Source: Sideroxydans sp. (GTDB lineage: Bacteria; Pseudomonadota; Gammaproteobacteria; Burkholderiales; Gallionellaceae). Taken from it: a stretch of 64,000 nucleotides of DNA. Shown here piece by piece: positions 55,893 through 64,000 of the stretch. Position 1 is the stretch's first letter. Each line of letters opens with the position of its first letter. Position numbers and translations under genes: made by a program. The stretch is from positions 62,001 through 126,000 of the forward strand of contig JAQTTU010000006.1 of assembly GCA_028710605.1 (NCBI GenBank), in the 5' to 3' direction. The notes below the pieces were generated by a model. That model was given only the letters and a program-made list of their open reading frames with translations, was not told the origin of the DNA and made no database searches.

Positions 55893-57380
55893 ATGCTGTC
55901 CCCCATCACCGAACAAGAATTCCTGTCTCTCGCCAAACAAGGCTACAACCGCATCCCGCTGGCCGTTGAGACTTTCGCCGACCTCGACACACCGCTGTCG
56001 CTGTATCTCAAACTTGCCAATAAACCGTTTTCTTATCTATTGGAATCGGTGCAAGGCGGCGAACGCTTCGGACGCTATTCTTTCATCGGCCTGCCCGCCG
56101 ACACGCGCATTTCGGTGCGCGGCAAACTCGTCACGCTGACCACGCCCGCTGGCGAGACCACACAGGAAGTCGCCAATCCGCTGGACTACATCGAGGAATA
56201 TCAGGCGCGCTTCAAAGTCGCGCCGCTATCCGGTTTGCCGCGTTTCACCGGCGGGCTGGCGGGCTATTTCGGTTACGACACGGTGCGTTATATCGAGCCG
56301 CGTCTTGGCAAGGCGGAAAAGAAAGATGTGATCGGCACGCCCGACATTCTGCTGATGCTCACCGAGCAACTGGCGGTGATAGACAACCTGTCCGGCAAGC
56401 TCACATTCATCGTGTATGCCGACCCGGCGCACGCGAATGCTTATCGCAACGCGACACAGCGTCTCGATACATTGCAACGCGCCTTGCGCCAGCCGGTGCA
56501 GATTCCCGACGCGCCGCAGATGCGCCGCTACGAGGCAAAATCGGAATTCGGCGAAGCCGCTTTCAAAGCCGCCGTGGTGAAAGCCAAGCAATACATCTTC
56601 GACGGCGACATCATGCAAGTGGTGTTGTCGCAGCGCATGTCACAAGCCTTCCCCGCGCATCCGCTATCGCTGTACCGCGCGCTGCGCAGCATCAACCCGT
56701 CGCCCTACATGTTCTATTACGACATGGGCGACCACCACGTGGTCGGCTCTTCGCCGGAAATTCTGGCGCGCCTCGAAGGCGACACCGTCACCGTGCGCCC
56801 CATCGCCGGCACGCGCCCGCGCGGCAAGACACCGCTGAAAGATGCCGAGCTGGCCGAAGAATTATTGGCCGACCCGAAAGAACTGGCCGAACACCTGATG
56901 CTGATCGACCTCGGCCGCAACGACATCGGGCGCGTGGCGCAGAACGGCACGGTCAAACTCACCGACAAGATGGTGATCGAGCGCTATTCGCATGTGATGC
57001 ACATCGTCTCCAACGTCGAAGCGAAATTGAAGGAAGGCCTCTCCGCGATGGACGTACTCAAGGCCACCTTCCCCGCCGGGACGGTTTCCGGTGCGGCCAA
57101 GGTGCGCGCGATGGAGATCATAGCCGAACTGGAACCCAGCAAACGCGGCATCTACGCGGGCGCGGTCGGCTACCTCGGCTTCAACGGCGACATGGATGTC
57201 GCCATCGCATTGCGCACCGCCGTGGTGAAAGACAAAACGCTGTACGTGCAAGCGGGCGCGGGCATCGTCGCCGACTCGGTACCGGAAAGCGAATGGCTGG
57301 AAACGCAGAACAAAGCGCGCGCCGTGCTGCGCGCGGCGGAGATGGTGCTGGACGGGCTGGATGCGCAGACCCACCGTTAA
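55893..57380 (+). CDS. trpE: Anthranilate synthase component I
   Basis: Converts chorismate and ammonia to anthranilate, first step of tryptophan synthesis. The 495-residue protein has the N-terminal Trp-binding part ([17 protein letters not shown]) and the chorismate-binding domain with [24 protein letters not shown] and [15 protein letters not shown]. An AGGAGG ribosome site lies upstream. trpG follows after 12 bp. No leader peptide or attenuator was seen. Confidence 0.97.
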   Translation: MLSPITEQEFLSLAKQGYNRIPLAVETFADLDTPLSLYLKLANKPFSYLLESVQGGERFGRYSFIGLPADTRISVRGKLVTLTTPAGETTQEVANPLDYIEEYQARFKVAPLSGLPRFTGGLAGYFGYDTVRYIEPRLGKAEKKDVIGTPDILLMLTEQLAVIDNLSGKLTFIVYADPAHANAYRNATQRLDTLQRALRQPVQIPDAPQMRRYEAKSEFGEAAFKAAVVKAKQYIFDGDIMQVVLSQRMSQAFPAHPLSLYRALRSINPSPYMFYYDMGDHHVVGSSPEILARLEGDTVTVRPIAGTRPRGKTPLKDAELAEELLADPKELAEHLMLIDLGRNDIGRVAQNGTVKLTDKMVIERYSHVMHIVSNVEAKLKEGLSAMDVLKATFPAGTVSGAAKVRAMEIIAELEPSKRGIYAGAVGYLGFNGDMDVAIALRTAVVKDKTLYVQAGAGIVADSVPESEWLETQNKARAVLRAAEMVLDGLDAQTHR

Positions 57381-57392
57381 GGAGACACAGAC

Positions 57393-57962
57393 ATGCTATT
57401 GATGATCGACAACTACGACTCCTTCACCTACAACCTGGTGCAATATTTCGCCGAGCTCGGCGCGGATGTGGTGGTTTACCGCAACGACGAGATTACGGTG
57501 GAGCAGATCGAAAAGCTGAACCCGCAGCACCTCGTGGTTTCGCCCGGTCCGTGTACGCCGAATGAAGCGGGCATTTCGGTGGCGGCGATCAAACATTTCG
57601 CGGGCAAGGTTCCGCTGCTGGGCGTGTGCCTCGGCCACCAGAGTATTGGTCAGGCGTTCGGCGGTCGCATCATTCATGCCAAGACGCTGATGCACGGCAA
57701 GACTTCGCAGATCCATCACCACGGCACCAGCGTGTTCACCGGCCTGCCCGATCCGTTCACCGCCACGCGCTACCATTCGCTGGTAATCGAGCGCGAGACG
57801 CTGCCGGATTGCCTGGAGATCACCGCGTGGACGGACGACGGCGAAATCATGGGCGTGCGCCACAAAACGCTGGCGGTGCACGGTGTGCAGTTCCACCCCG
57901 AATCCATCCTCACCGAACACGGGCACGACATGCTGAAGAATTTTCTGGAAGGAAAAAAGTAA
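57393..57962 (+). CDS. trpG: Anthranilate synthase component II (glutamine amidotransferase)
   Basis: Class I glutaminase supplying ammonia to TrpE. The 189-residue protein starts [19 protein letters not shown] and has the catalytic Cys in [17 protein letters not shown] and His/Glu in [14 protein letters not shown]. In some bacteria it also serves folate synthesis. A GGAGA site precedes the ATG. It is separated from trpD by a repeat. Confidence 0.97.
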   Translation: MLLMIDNYDSFTYNLVQYFAELGADVVVYRNDEITVEQIEKLNPQHLVVSPGPCTPNEAGISVAAIKHFAGKVPLLGVCLGHQSIGQAFGGRIIHAKTLMHGKTSQIHHHGTSVFTGLPDPFTATRYHSLVIERETLPDCLEITAWTDDGEIMGVRHKTLAVHGVQFHPESILTEHGHDMLKNFLEGKK

Positions 57963-57979
57963 ACCCGGAAAAGCTCTTG

Positions 57980-58089
57980 CCCGCAGATTACGCAGATTAA
58001 CGCAGATTATTTTTTGCGCATGAGGAATCAGGCAACATCTGACGGGTTTAGGTTCGGTTTAATCGGCGTTAATCTGTGTAATCTGCGGG
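57980..58089. repeat. CCCGCAGATTA palindromic repeat between trpG and trpD
   Basis: Opens CCCGCAGATTACGCAGATTA and closes TAATCTGTGTAATCTGCGGG around about 65 bp. It sits within the trp operon. Confidence 0.85.
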
Positions 58090-58122
58090 AAAACGTTTTT
58101 ATGTTTTAAGGAGAATTTATTC

Positions 58123-59142
58123 ATGATTACACCGCAACAAGCTTTGGTTCGCCTGATCGACCAACGCGAGATTTTTTACGACGAGATGTTGTCGCTGATG
58201 CGCAAGATCATGAGCGGCGATGTTTCGCCCACCATGATCGCGGCGCTGCTGGTCGGCCTGCGCGTGAAGAAGGAAACTATAGGCGAAATTTCCGCCGCCG
58301 CCTTCGTGATGCGCGAATTTGCCACCAAGGTGCCGGTGGCTCAACGCGACCATCTGGTGGATACCTGCGGCACCGGCGGCGATGCGGCGCACACCTTCAA
58401 CGTTTCGACGGCCAGCGCCTTCGTCGCGGCGGCGGCAGGTGCGCGCGTGGCCAAGCATGGCGGACGTTCCGTGTCTTCCACCTGCGGCTCGGCGGACGTG
58501 CTGGAAGCGCTGGGCGTGAACCTCAACCTGACTCCGCAACAAGTCGGCCACAGCATTGACCTGATCGGCATCGGCTTCATGTTCGCCCCGAATTTCCACG
58601 GCGCGATGAAATACGCCGCACCGGTGCGCAAGGAACTGGGCGTGCGCACCCTATTCAACGTGCTGGGGCCGCTGACCAATCCGGCGGGCGCGGAGAATCA
58701 AGTGATGGGCGTGTTCCATCCTGATCTGGTCGGCATCCAGGCGCGCGTGTTGCAACGACTCGGCAGCCGCCATGTGCTGGTGGTGAACGGCAGCGACGGG
58801 CTGGACGAGATCACCATCAGCGGCGCAACCAACGTCGCCGAATTGAAAGACGGGCAGGTGAACGAATTCACCGTCACACCGGAAGAGTTCGGTTTGAAAT
58901 CCGCGCCGCTGGATGCGATCAAAGTCGGCAATGCGGCAGAAGCCAAAGCCATGTTGCTGGGCGTGCTGGACAATCAGCCGGGTGCAGCGCGCGACATCGT
59001 GCAACTCAACGCGGGTGCGGCGATCTACGTGGCAGGACTCGCCGACACGCTGGCACACGGCGTGCAAAAAGCGGGCGAAGTGATCGCCAGCGGCGCGGCG
59101 AAGAACAAGCTGGCGCAGTTGGTGCAGGTTAGTAACGCCTGA
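58123..59142 (+). CDS. trpD: Anthranilate phosphoribosyltransferase
   Basis: Transfers phosphoribose from PRPP to anthranilate. The 339-residue protein has the PRPP loop [38 protein letters not shown] and [12 protein letters not shown]. An AAGGAG site precedes the ATG. trpC, which normally follows, is absent; another repeat and relA come next. Confidence 0.97.
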   Translation: MITPQQALVRLIDQREIFYDEMLSLMRKIMSGDVSPTMIAALLVGLRVKKETIGEISAAAFVMREFATKVPVAQRDHLVDTCGTGGDAAHTFNVSTASAFVAAAAGARVAKHGGRSVSSTCGSADVLEALGVNLNLTPQQVGHSIDLIGIGFMFAPNFHGAMKYAAPVRKELGVRTLFNVLGPLTNPAGAENQVMGVFHPDLVGIQARVLQRLGSRHVLVVNGSDGLDEITISGATNVAELKDGQVNEFTVTPEEFGLKSAPLDAIKVGNAAEAKAMLLGVLDNQPGAARDIVQLNAGAAIYVAGLADTLAHGVQKAGEVIASGAAKNKLAQLVQVSNA

Positions 59143-59160
59143 TAAAAAACAAACCCTTTT

Positions 59161-59229
59161 CCCGCAGATTACACAGATTACGCAGATTGGTTTTTGCTTT
59201 TAATCTATTTAATCTGTGTAATCTGCGGG
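59161..59229. repeat. CCCGCAGATTA palindromic repeat after trpD
   Basis: Opens CCCGCAGATTACACAGATTA and closes TAATCTGTGTAATCTGCGGG around a short T-rich loop. It may act as a terminator between trpD and relA. Confidence 0.85.
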
Positions 59230-59260
59230 CAAGATTTTAAGGTTTTACCTACGCCACCCA

Positions 59261-61225
59261 ATGGTCTCCATCCAACACCAATTCCCCCCGCTCGCCAGCA
59301 ATGACAGCGCCGACATCCAGAACTGGCTGTCCGCATTGTCCGGTGTGTTTGCGCCCGCCGAGATCGAGGTGATCCGCAACGCGTGCGAGTTCGCCGCGCC
59401 GCTGTATCACGACAAGGTTGAGATCACCGGCACGCCGCTGTTGCAGCACGCGCTGGGTTCGGCATCCATCCTGATCGGCCTGCACATGGATCACGAGACC
59501 ATCGCCGCCACGGCGCTGCATGCGGTGCCGAATTTCCTGGACGACTGGAACGAAGAACTGAGCAAGCGCTTCGGGCGCAATGTGACGGGCATGGTTGACG
59601 GCATTTCGCGCATGGAACACATCCGCCAGTTCAGCGAGATCCGCACGCCCAGCGCGAAAGACAAAAACGAAAGCGCGGAGCAGATCGAAAGCCTGCGCAA
59701 AATGTTGCTGGCGATGGTGGAGGACATCCGCGTGGTACTCATCAAACTGGCCGAACGCACGCAGACCTTGCGCACGCTTTCGGGTGCTGCGCCCGAGCAG
59801 CAGAAACAGATCGCGCATGAAACACAAAGCATCTTCGCGCCGCTGGCCAACCGCCTCGGCGTGTGGCAGATCAAGTGGGAGATGGAAGATTTGTCGGTGC
59901 GCTATCTGGAGCCGGTGCTGTACAAGCAGATCGCCAAGCTGCTGGACGAACGCCGCGTGGACAGGGAGCAATACATCAGCGATGTACTCGATCACCTGCG
60001 CAAGGCGTTAAAGAAAATCGGCATCGAGGGCGAAGTCACCGGTCGCCCGAAACACATCTACAGCATCATCAACAAGATGAAGCGCAAGCAGCTCGGCTTC
60101 GACCAACTGTACGACGTGCGCGCGGTGCGCGTACTGGTGGACGACCTGGAGCAATGCTACGCGGCGCTGTCGGTCGTGCACGAACTGTGGCACCCGATCC
60201 AGAAAGAGTTCGACGACTACATCGCGCGTCCCAAGCCCAACGGCTACCGTTCGCTGCACACCGCCGTGATCGGCCCGCGCGGCCTGTCGGTGGAAGTGCA
60301 GATCCGCACGCGGCAGATGCACCACGATTCCGAGCTGGGCGTGGCCGCGCACTGGCGCTACAAGGAAAACAAAAAATCCGAAAGCGGTGTGGATGACAAG
60401 ATCGCCTGGCTGCGCCAGATTCTGGCGTGGAAAGACGAGATCGCCGACGGCGGCGAATTGCAGGCGCAATTCAAAAACCAGCTACTGCAAGACCGCGTGT
60501 ACGTGCTGACCCCGCAAGGCAAAGTGATAGACCTGCCCAAAGGCGCGACCCCGGTGGACTTCGCCTACGTGGTGCACACCGACCTCGGCCACCGCACGCG
60601 CGGCGCGAAACTCGACGGCAGCATCGTGCCGCTCAACACCAAACTGCAAACCGGACAGCGCGTGGAAATTCTCACCACCAAACTGGGCGGCCCCAGCCGC
60701 GACTGGCTCAGCCCGAGGTTGGGATTTTTGCAGAGCGCGCGCGCCCGCGCCAAAGTGCGCCACTGGTTCTCCGAACAAAACCTCGACGACAGCGTGGCGC
60801 AAGGCCGCACCCTGCTCGACCGCGAACTGCATCGCGTCGGCGTGACCGACATCAATCAGGAGAAGCTCGCGCAGAAACTGCACTACAACAAACTGGACGA
60901 CCTGCTCGCCGCACTCGGACGCGGCGACATCACCCCGCGCCGCGTCAGCCTCGCCATCGTGCAGGAAACCCCCGCCGCCGCCCCGCGCAGCAATTCGCAA
61001 ACCGTGCAAACCCCGAACGGCAAAGTGCTGATCGAAGGTGTAGGCAACCTGATGATACACACCGCCAAATGCTGCACCCCGACCCGACCCGACCCCATCA
61101 TCGGCTACGTCACCCGCGACCGTGGCATCACCCTCCACCGCCGCGACTGCCCGTTCATGCAGCGCGTGCCGGAGGAGCGGGAAGACAGGTTGCTGGAAGC
61201 GGCGTGGGCGGTGAAAGAGGATTGA
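59261..61225 (+). CDS. relA: (p)ppGpp synthetase RelA lacking the C-terminal ACT domain
   Basis: Ribosome-associated alarmone synthetase. The HD-domain pair is replaced (ALHAVPNF where hydrolases have HDxxED), so it should not hydrolyse. The synthetase has EFDDYIARPKPNGYRSLHT, whose acidic EFDD motif is typical of monofunctional RelA. TGS (VYVLTPQGKVIDLPKGATPV) and the Cys region HTAKCCTPTRPDPIIG follow. At 654 residues it stops after AWAVKED, where an ACT/RRM domain of about 80 residues would follow. A repeat element begins just beyond the stop. Confidence 0.93.
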   Translation: MVSIQHQFPPLASNDSADIQNWLSALSGVFAPAEIEVIRNACEFAAPLYHDKVEITGTPLLQHALGSASILIGLHMDHETIAATALHAVPNFLDDWNEELSKRFGRNVTGMVDGISRMEHIRQFSEIRTPSAKDKNESAEQIESLRKMLLAMVEDIRVVLIKLAERTQTLRTLSGAAPEQQKQIAHETQSIFAPLANRLGVWQIKWEMEDLSVRYLEPVLYKQIAKLLDERRVDREQYISDVLDHLRKALKKIGIEGEVTGRPKHIYSIINKMKRKQLGFDQLYDVRAVRVLVDDLEQCYAALSVVHELWHPIQKEFDDYIARPKPNGYRSLHTAVIGPRGLSVEVQIRTRQMHHDSELGVAAHWRYKENKKSESGVDDKIAWLRQILAWKDEIADGGELQAQFKNQLLQDRVYVLTPQGKVIDLPKGATPVDFAYVVHTDLGHRTRGAKLDGSIVPLNTKLQTGQRVEILTTKLGGPSRDWLSPRLGFLQSARARAKVRHWFSEQNLDDSVAQGRTLLDRELHRVGVTDINQEKLAQKLHYNKLDDLLAALGRGDITPRRVSLAIVQETPAAAPRSNSQTVQTPNGKVLIEGVGNLMIHTAKCCTPTRPDPIIGYVTRDRGITLHRRDCPFMQRVPEEREDRLLEAAWAVKED

Positions 61226-61528
61226 TTTTCAGAATATACACATGATGGAGATCGCCTATTGACAGGCATCTTCAGGGCATCACATCAAAGCCATGTAGCC
61301 CGGATGGAGCGAAGCGCAATCCGGGAATCGCACTGTTCAACAAGCCCCGGATTTCATCCGTGCTACGCTGGCTGCCGTCATTCCGGCGCAGGCCGGAATC
61401 CAGATGCAGTTATCAAATATGCAGTTTGGTCTTGTTCCGCTTCGCGGAGTTTATTTAATTGCTGGATTCCGGCCTGCGCCGGAATGACGGAATAATGATT
61501 CCCGAAATTTATTCCACACCGCGATGAA
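61226..61528. repeat. Repeat-filled intergenic region between relA and the TA module
   Basis: No gene in 303 bp. From left: a GCCTATTGAC element (about 61240-61290); a GTAG REP unit from about 61296 (GTAGCCCGGATGGAGCGAAG) to 61375; and a large inverted repeat with arms GTCATTCCGGCGCAGGCCGG (from 61377) and CCGGCCTGCGCCGGAATGAC (to about 61488). Confidence 0.8.
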
Positions 61529-61861
61529 CTAAGCGTGTGCGTGACTTTCCGGCTCTACCGACAGGCGCATCCCCACCGTCTTTAACACTGCCAACAAAGT
61601 CTTCAAAGTCGGATTGCCCTTCGGCGACAACGAACGGTAAAGCGCCTCGCGGCTGATTCCGGCCTGAGCTGCGACCGCGCCCAAACCGCCGTAAGCCTCG
61701 GCCACATCGCGCAAGGCAAGCAGCCCTGCCGCGCGATTGTCTGGATCATCCAATTCCTCCAGCGCCGCTTTCAAATACTCGACGGCAAACTGCCGATCCG
61801 CGCGCAATTCCTTGATGGTTTCCTCGGCGTGCGACACCGATGCTTTCAATTTTCTTGTCAT
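61529..61861 (-). CDS. Antitoxin, HTH addiction-module antidote (HigA-like)
   Basis: Starting at the ATG at 61861, which overlaps the toxin stop by four bases (ATGA), the 110-residue protein has an N-terminal part (VEYLKAALEELDDPDNRAAG) and a C-terminal helix-turn-helix (GGLGAVAAQAGISREALYRS, then LSPKGNPTLKTLLAVLKTVG). This matches the antidote partner of Gp49-like killer proteins. It should bind the toxin and repress the operon. Longer upstream readings overlap the toxin gene and are rejected. Confidence 0.87.
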   Translation of the reverse strand: MTRKLKASVSHAEETIKELRADRQFAVEYLKAALEELDDPDNRAAGLLALRDVAEAYGGLGAVAAQAGISREALYRSLSPKGNPTLKTLLAVLKTVGMRLSVEPESHAHA

Positions 61862-62181
61862 GAATTCCTCCGTTTCCAATCCGCCCAATATGCCTTGGCA
61901 CATGCGATGTCGGCCTGCTGCGAACCTTTGTCGCCACCGCACAACAGAATCACCAATGCCTCGCCGTGCTTTCCAAAATACACGCGGTAACCCGCGCCAA
62001 CATCCACTCGCAATTCCGAAACACCTGTGCCCACCGGCTTACAGTCGCCGAAATTGCCCGCCGATACGCGCCGCAATCTGACCTCGATTTGTGCCCGCGC
62101 CCGCAAATCCCGCAACCCGAGCAGCCACTCAGTGACGGGAGCGCTTTCATCCTCCAGCTGGTATCGGCGCAATTCGATCAT
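61858..62181 (-). CDS. Toxin, RelE/HigB-type killer protein (Gp49-like)
   Basis: 107-residue protein of the phage-derived Gp49-like/HigB group, small toxins that cleave mRNA on ribosomes. Recognisable blocks: WLLGLRDLRARAQIEVRLRR, VGTGVSELRVDVGAGYRVYF and LVILLCGGDKGSQQADIACA. It precedes its antitoxin with a four-base overlap. The module lies between relA and a decayed second copy of the relA 3' end. Confidence 0.87.
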   Translation of the reverse strand: MIELRRYQLEDESAPVTEWLLGLRDLRARAQIEVRLRRVSAGNFGDCKPVGTGVSELRVDVGAGYRVYFGKHGEALVILLCGGDKGSQQADIACAKAYWADWKRRNS

Positions 62182-62233
62182 GTCTTATTGTAGTTTATAA
62201 GCCACAGCAATAGAAAGCTGTTTTTAAAATGGC

Positions 62234-62397
62234 GCGGCAAAGCCGCTGATCGAAAGTGTGAGCAATCTATCGTCGGCTACGTCACCCGAGACCGAGGCAT
62301 CACCCTCCACCGCCGCGACTGCCCGTTCATGCAGCGCGTGCCGGAAGAGCGGGAAGACAGATTGCTGGAAGCAGCGTGGGCGGTGAAAGAGGATTGA
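62234..62397 (+). pseudogene. Remnant duplicate of the relA 3' end
   Basis: 62234-62265 (CGGCAAAGCCGCTGATCGAA...) resembles relA near 61017-61050; after a deletion of about 50 bp the match resumes at about 62273 and continues, almost identical, through the stop codon (relA 61100-61225). It then runs into the same downstream repeats. It has no start and no reading-frame continuity. Confidence 0.85.
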
Positions 62398-62535
62398 TTT
62401 TCAGAATATACACATGATGGAAATCGCCTATTGACGGGCATCTTCGAGGCATCGAAATTTTGTAGCCCGGATGGAGCGAAGCGCAATCCGGGAATCGCTC
62501 CGTTCAACAAGCCCCGGATTTTATCCGGGCTATAC
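62398..62535. repeat. Second copy of the repeats that follow relA
   Basis: ATATACACATGATGGAAATC, GCCTATTGACGGGCATCTTC and a GTAGCCCGGATGGAGCGAAG REP unit repeat the order seen at 61226-61375. Together with the relA remnant this is a direct repeat of roughly 300 bp around the TA module. Confidence 0.85.
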
Positions 62536-62935
62536 TGGATGAGCCTAAGTACGGACAACTCACTATGGCAGAGACCCACGCGAAAGTGTAATCGACCAGC
62601 ATTTCCAAAGCCGCTAGAAATATTGGATCTGAGGGAGGAATCGGCGCCCCTAGATAAGACACGAGTCTAGGACAAATCTTCGCTGCCTTATCGTCTATCG
62701 CACCCTGATTGTGCAGTATGCAATTTCTTGTCTGGTTCAGTTCCTCAATTACGCTTGCTCGGTCAGCGGGATATTCCAACATAATGCCAAACACACTGAA
62801 GCTGGCTTTGTGAACTTCTACTACATAGCCCTTAGCCTTGTTCTTTGCGTTGGACTCCACTCTTTTATAAAGCTCTTTGGCCCATGCTTCTGTACCAACT
62901 GGGTGGCTGGAATCAATTTGGTTGCGACGGATCAT
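62504..62935 (-). pseudogene. HEPN-like protein, C-terminal piece (probably frameshifted gene)
   Basis: 143 residues containing VIEELNQTRNCILHNQGAID, whose RNxxxH matches the catalytic motif of HEPN ribonucleases found in defence and toxin systems. It is in the same frame as the piece at 62954-63265 but separated by stops, while the alternative frame between them (about 63030-62925) reads plausibly as LQALVYPGLVGAWAIVEAAF. Two compensating frameshifts in one ancestral gene of about 250 residues fit best. The last dozen residues are read from the repeat at 62462-62535. Confidence 0.6.
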
Positions 62936-62953
62936 TAACCATGATTTTCAGTA

Positions 62954-63265
62954 TTAGGCCATCAAATGCTGCTTCAACAATTGCCCATGCACCAACAAGA
63001 CCAGGATATACGAGGGCTTGCAACTGTGAAGATTGAATGCATCCGCGCCCATTTCCTGAGACTCATTAATCAGAACTGATAGCTCGCCAAGATAATCACC
63101 TGCTCCGTTGGCTCTTAATGATTCGCTGATTTTAGATAGATGGATTGGTAATTTAATTGTTAGTCCAAACATTTTGTATATTTTGAGCCAAGCATTTGCT
63201 TGAGCAGAAAGAGCCCGCCAAATCCCATCGAAGGGCATAATTAATCTTTCAGATGCATCTTGCAT
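62954..63265 (-). pseudogene. N-terminal piece of the HEPN-like gene
   Basis: 103 residues (MQDASERLIMPFDGIWRALS, helical, with KISESLRANGAGDYLGELSV) ending at a TAA at 62954. The last 20 residues are probably off-frame (see the downstream piece). AT-rich relative to the housekeeping genes, consistent with acquired DNA. If the breaks are real the gene is inactive; sequencing error is an alternative. Confidence 0.55.
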
Positions 63266-63465
63266 GAATTCCCTAATCTCATTTGTTGGTGCCTAGCGAG
63301 GCAAAATTTGGGGGGCGGGTTCGCAAGATTGTTCCACCCGCTTTTGCCTGCTCAATCTAACAGCAAACCCCGCAACTTTCCACGCGCAAGAATATATAGA
63401 CCCGCCGCTTTGCCCGCAGCAATGCCCATATAGACACCGCCCCCCGAAATCAGCAAGAATGCCCC

Positions 63466-64000
63466 ATGACAAATATCTCCCCCACCCAAATGCAAAACAT
63501 CGGCAATTACGAAATCATCCGCGAGTTGGGCAGGGGTGGTACCAGCACGGTTTATCTGGCGCTGAACCCGTTCAACAACCGGCAGGTCGCGATCAAGCAA
63601 TTCAATCTCGACACTTTGCGCGATCCCGCGCTCGCCAGGTCGCACCGCAAGCAGTTACAGACGGAAGCGTCTCTGGTGGGCAAGCTGTCGCACCCGCATA
63701 TTGTGAAAGTTTTTGATGCCGTGTTGAACGGCGACGAGAACTACATTGTGATGGAGTATATGGAAGGCAATTCGCTGGAGCATTACACCGATGCCTCGCG
63801 GCTGTTGCCGTTCCACACCATTGCGGAAATCATCTACAAATGCTGCAAGGCGCTGGAATACGCCAAGCAGCAAGGGGTGATTCACCGCGACATCAAGCCC
63901 GCCAATATTCTGATGAGCGTCCAGCACGACATCAAGATTTCCGATTTCGGCGCGGCGATTGTTTTGAGCCAGCAGACTTCGCAGATCATCGGCATCGGCT
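63466..64000 (+). CDS. Hanks-type Ser/Thr protein kinase, N-terminal part (runs off the window)
   Basis: The ATG at 63466 opens MTNISPTQMQNIGNYEIIRE and the frame is open to the window end (178 codons). Kinase motifs follow in order: Gly-rich loop LGRGGTSTVYLAL, VAIKQF with the ATP lysine, the catalytic loop VIHRDIKPANILM, and SDFGAAI. The rest of the kinase domain and any sensor region lie outside. A PP2C phosphatase is encoded at 6604-7410, but the two are 56 kb apart here. The short antisense ORF is a shadow. Confidence 0.93.
   Translation, partial: MTNISPTQMQNIGNYEIIRELGRGGTSTVYLALNPFNNRQVAIKQFNLDTLRDPALARSHRKQLQTEASLVGKLSHPHIVKVFDAVLNGDENYIVMEYMEGNSLEHYTDASRLLPFHTIAEIIYKCCKALEYAKQQGVIHRDIKPANILMSVQHDIKISDFGAAIVLSQQTSQIIGIG

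Overview
The window reads as a chromosomal segment of a betaproteobacterium, probably Nitrosomonadales and perhaps Gallionellaceae-like. This is inferred from gene order (a complete dcw cluster running into lpxC, a peptidase M23 gene and secA, then argJ, a DUF815 ATPase, a Nudix-ThiE fusion, yacG, zapD, coaE, pilD and pilC) and from protein character; no database search was possible. Most of the window is dense housekeeping sequence.

Layout. 1-732 (minus): the 5' part of a group II intron sitting inside a tRNA-Gly(CCC) gene. 777-2492 (plus): thiS, thiG, trmB. 2463-7410 (minus): PP2C phosphatase, rph, rdgB, a Fic protein, hemW. 7520-11389 (plus): yicC, gmk, rpoZ and a bifunctional (p)ppGpp synthetase/hydrolase. 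11725-14169 (minus): an accessory pair of exported proteins, one with an M15/MepA-like metallopeptidase signature. 14559-21564 (plus): lgt, pldA, a CorC-like transporter, pilC, pilD, coaE, zapD, yacG. 21552-31040 (minus, with dciA opposite): Nudix-ThiE, DUF815 ATPase, argJ, a cyclic-nucleotide-binding protein, secA, M23 peptidase, a small membrane protein, lpxC. 31338-33362 (minus): a DUF5131/TcmP cassette inserted between lpxC and ftsZ. 33470-51846 (minus): the dcw cluster from mraZ to ftsZ, with its promoter and MraZ boxes at 51864-51926. 52144-55774: a small hypothetical gene, mltA, apaG, rpe, gph. 55893-61225 (plus): trpE, trpG, trpD and a RelA lacking its C-terminal ACT domain. 61226-63265: an accessory region with a toxin-antitoxin pair, a duplicated relA 3' end and a broken HEPN-type gene. 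63466-64000: the start of a Ser/Thr protein kinase.

The strongest unusual signals are: (1) the group II intron, whose two exon-binding sites match the anticodon arm of the tRNA-Gly(CCC) gene it interrupts; (2) several families of palindromic repeats, both between genes and inserted in frame inside murB, murC, murG (twice), murD (twice), the Nudix-ThiE gene and the 5' end of gph, so that repeat-coded peptides are predicted in essential cell-wall enzymes; (3) a toxin-antitoxin module lying between the truncated relA and a decayed second copy of its 3' end; (4) the DUF5131-TcmP pair of unknown function inside the division/envelope cluster.

The genes form clear functional blocks: peptidoglycan precursor synthesis and division (dcw), outer-membrane and lipoprotein biogenesis (lpxC, lgt, pldA, mltA), stringent response (two RSH enzymes), type IV pilus processing, and tryptophan and thiamin biosynthesis.
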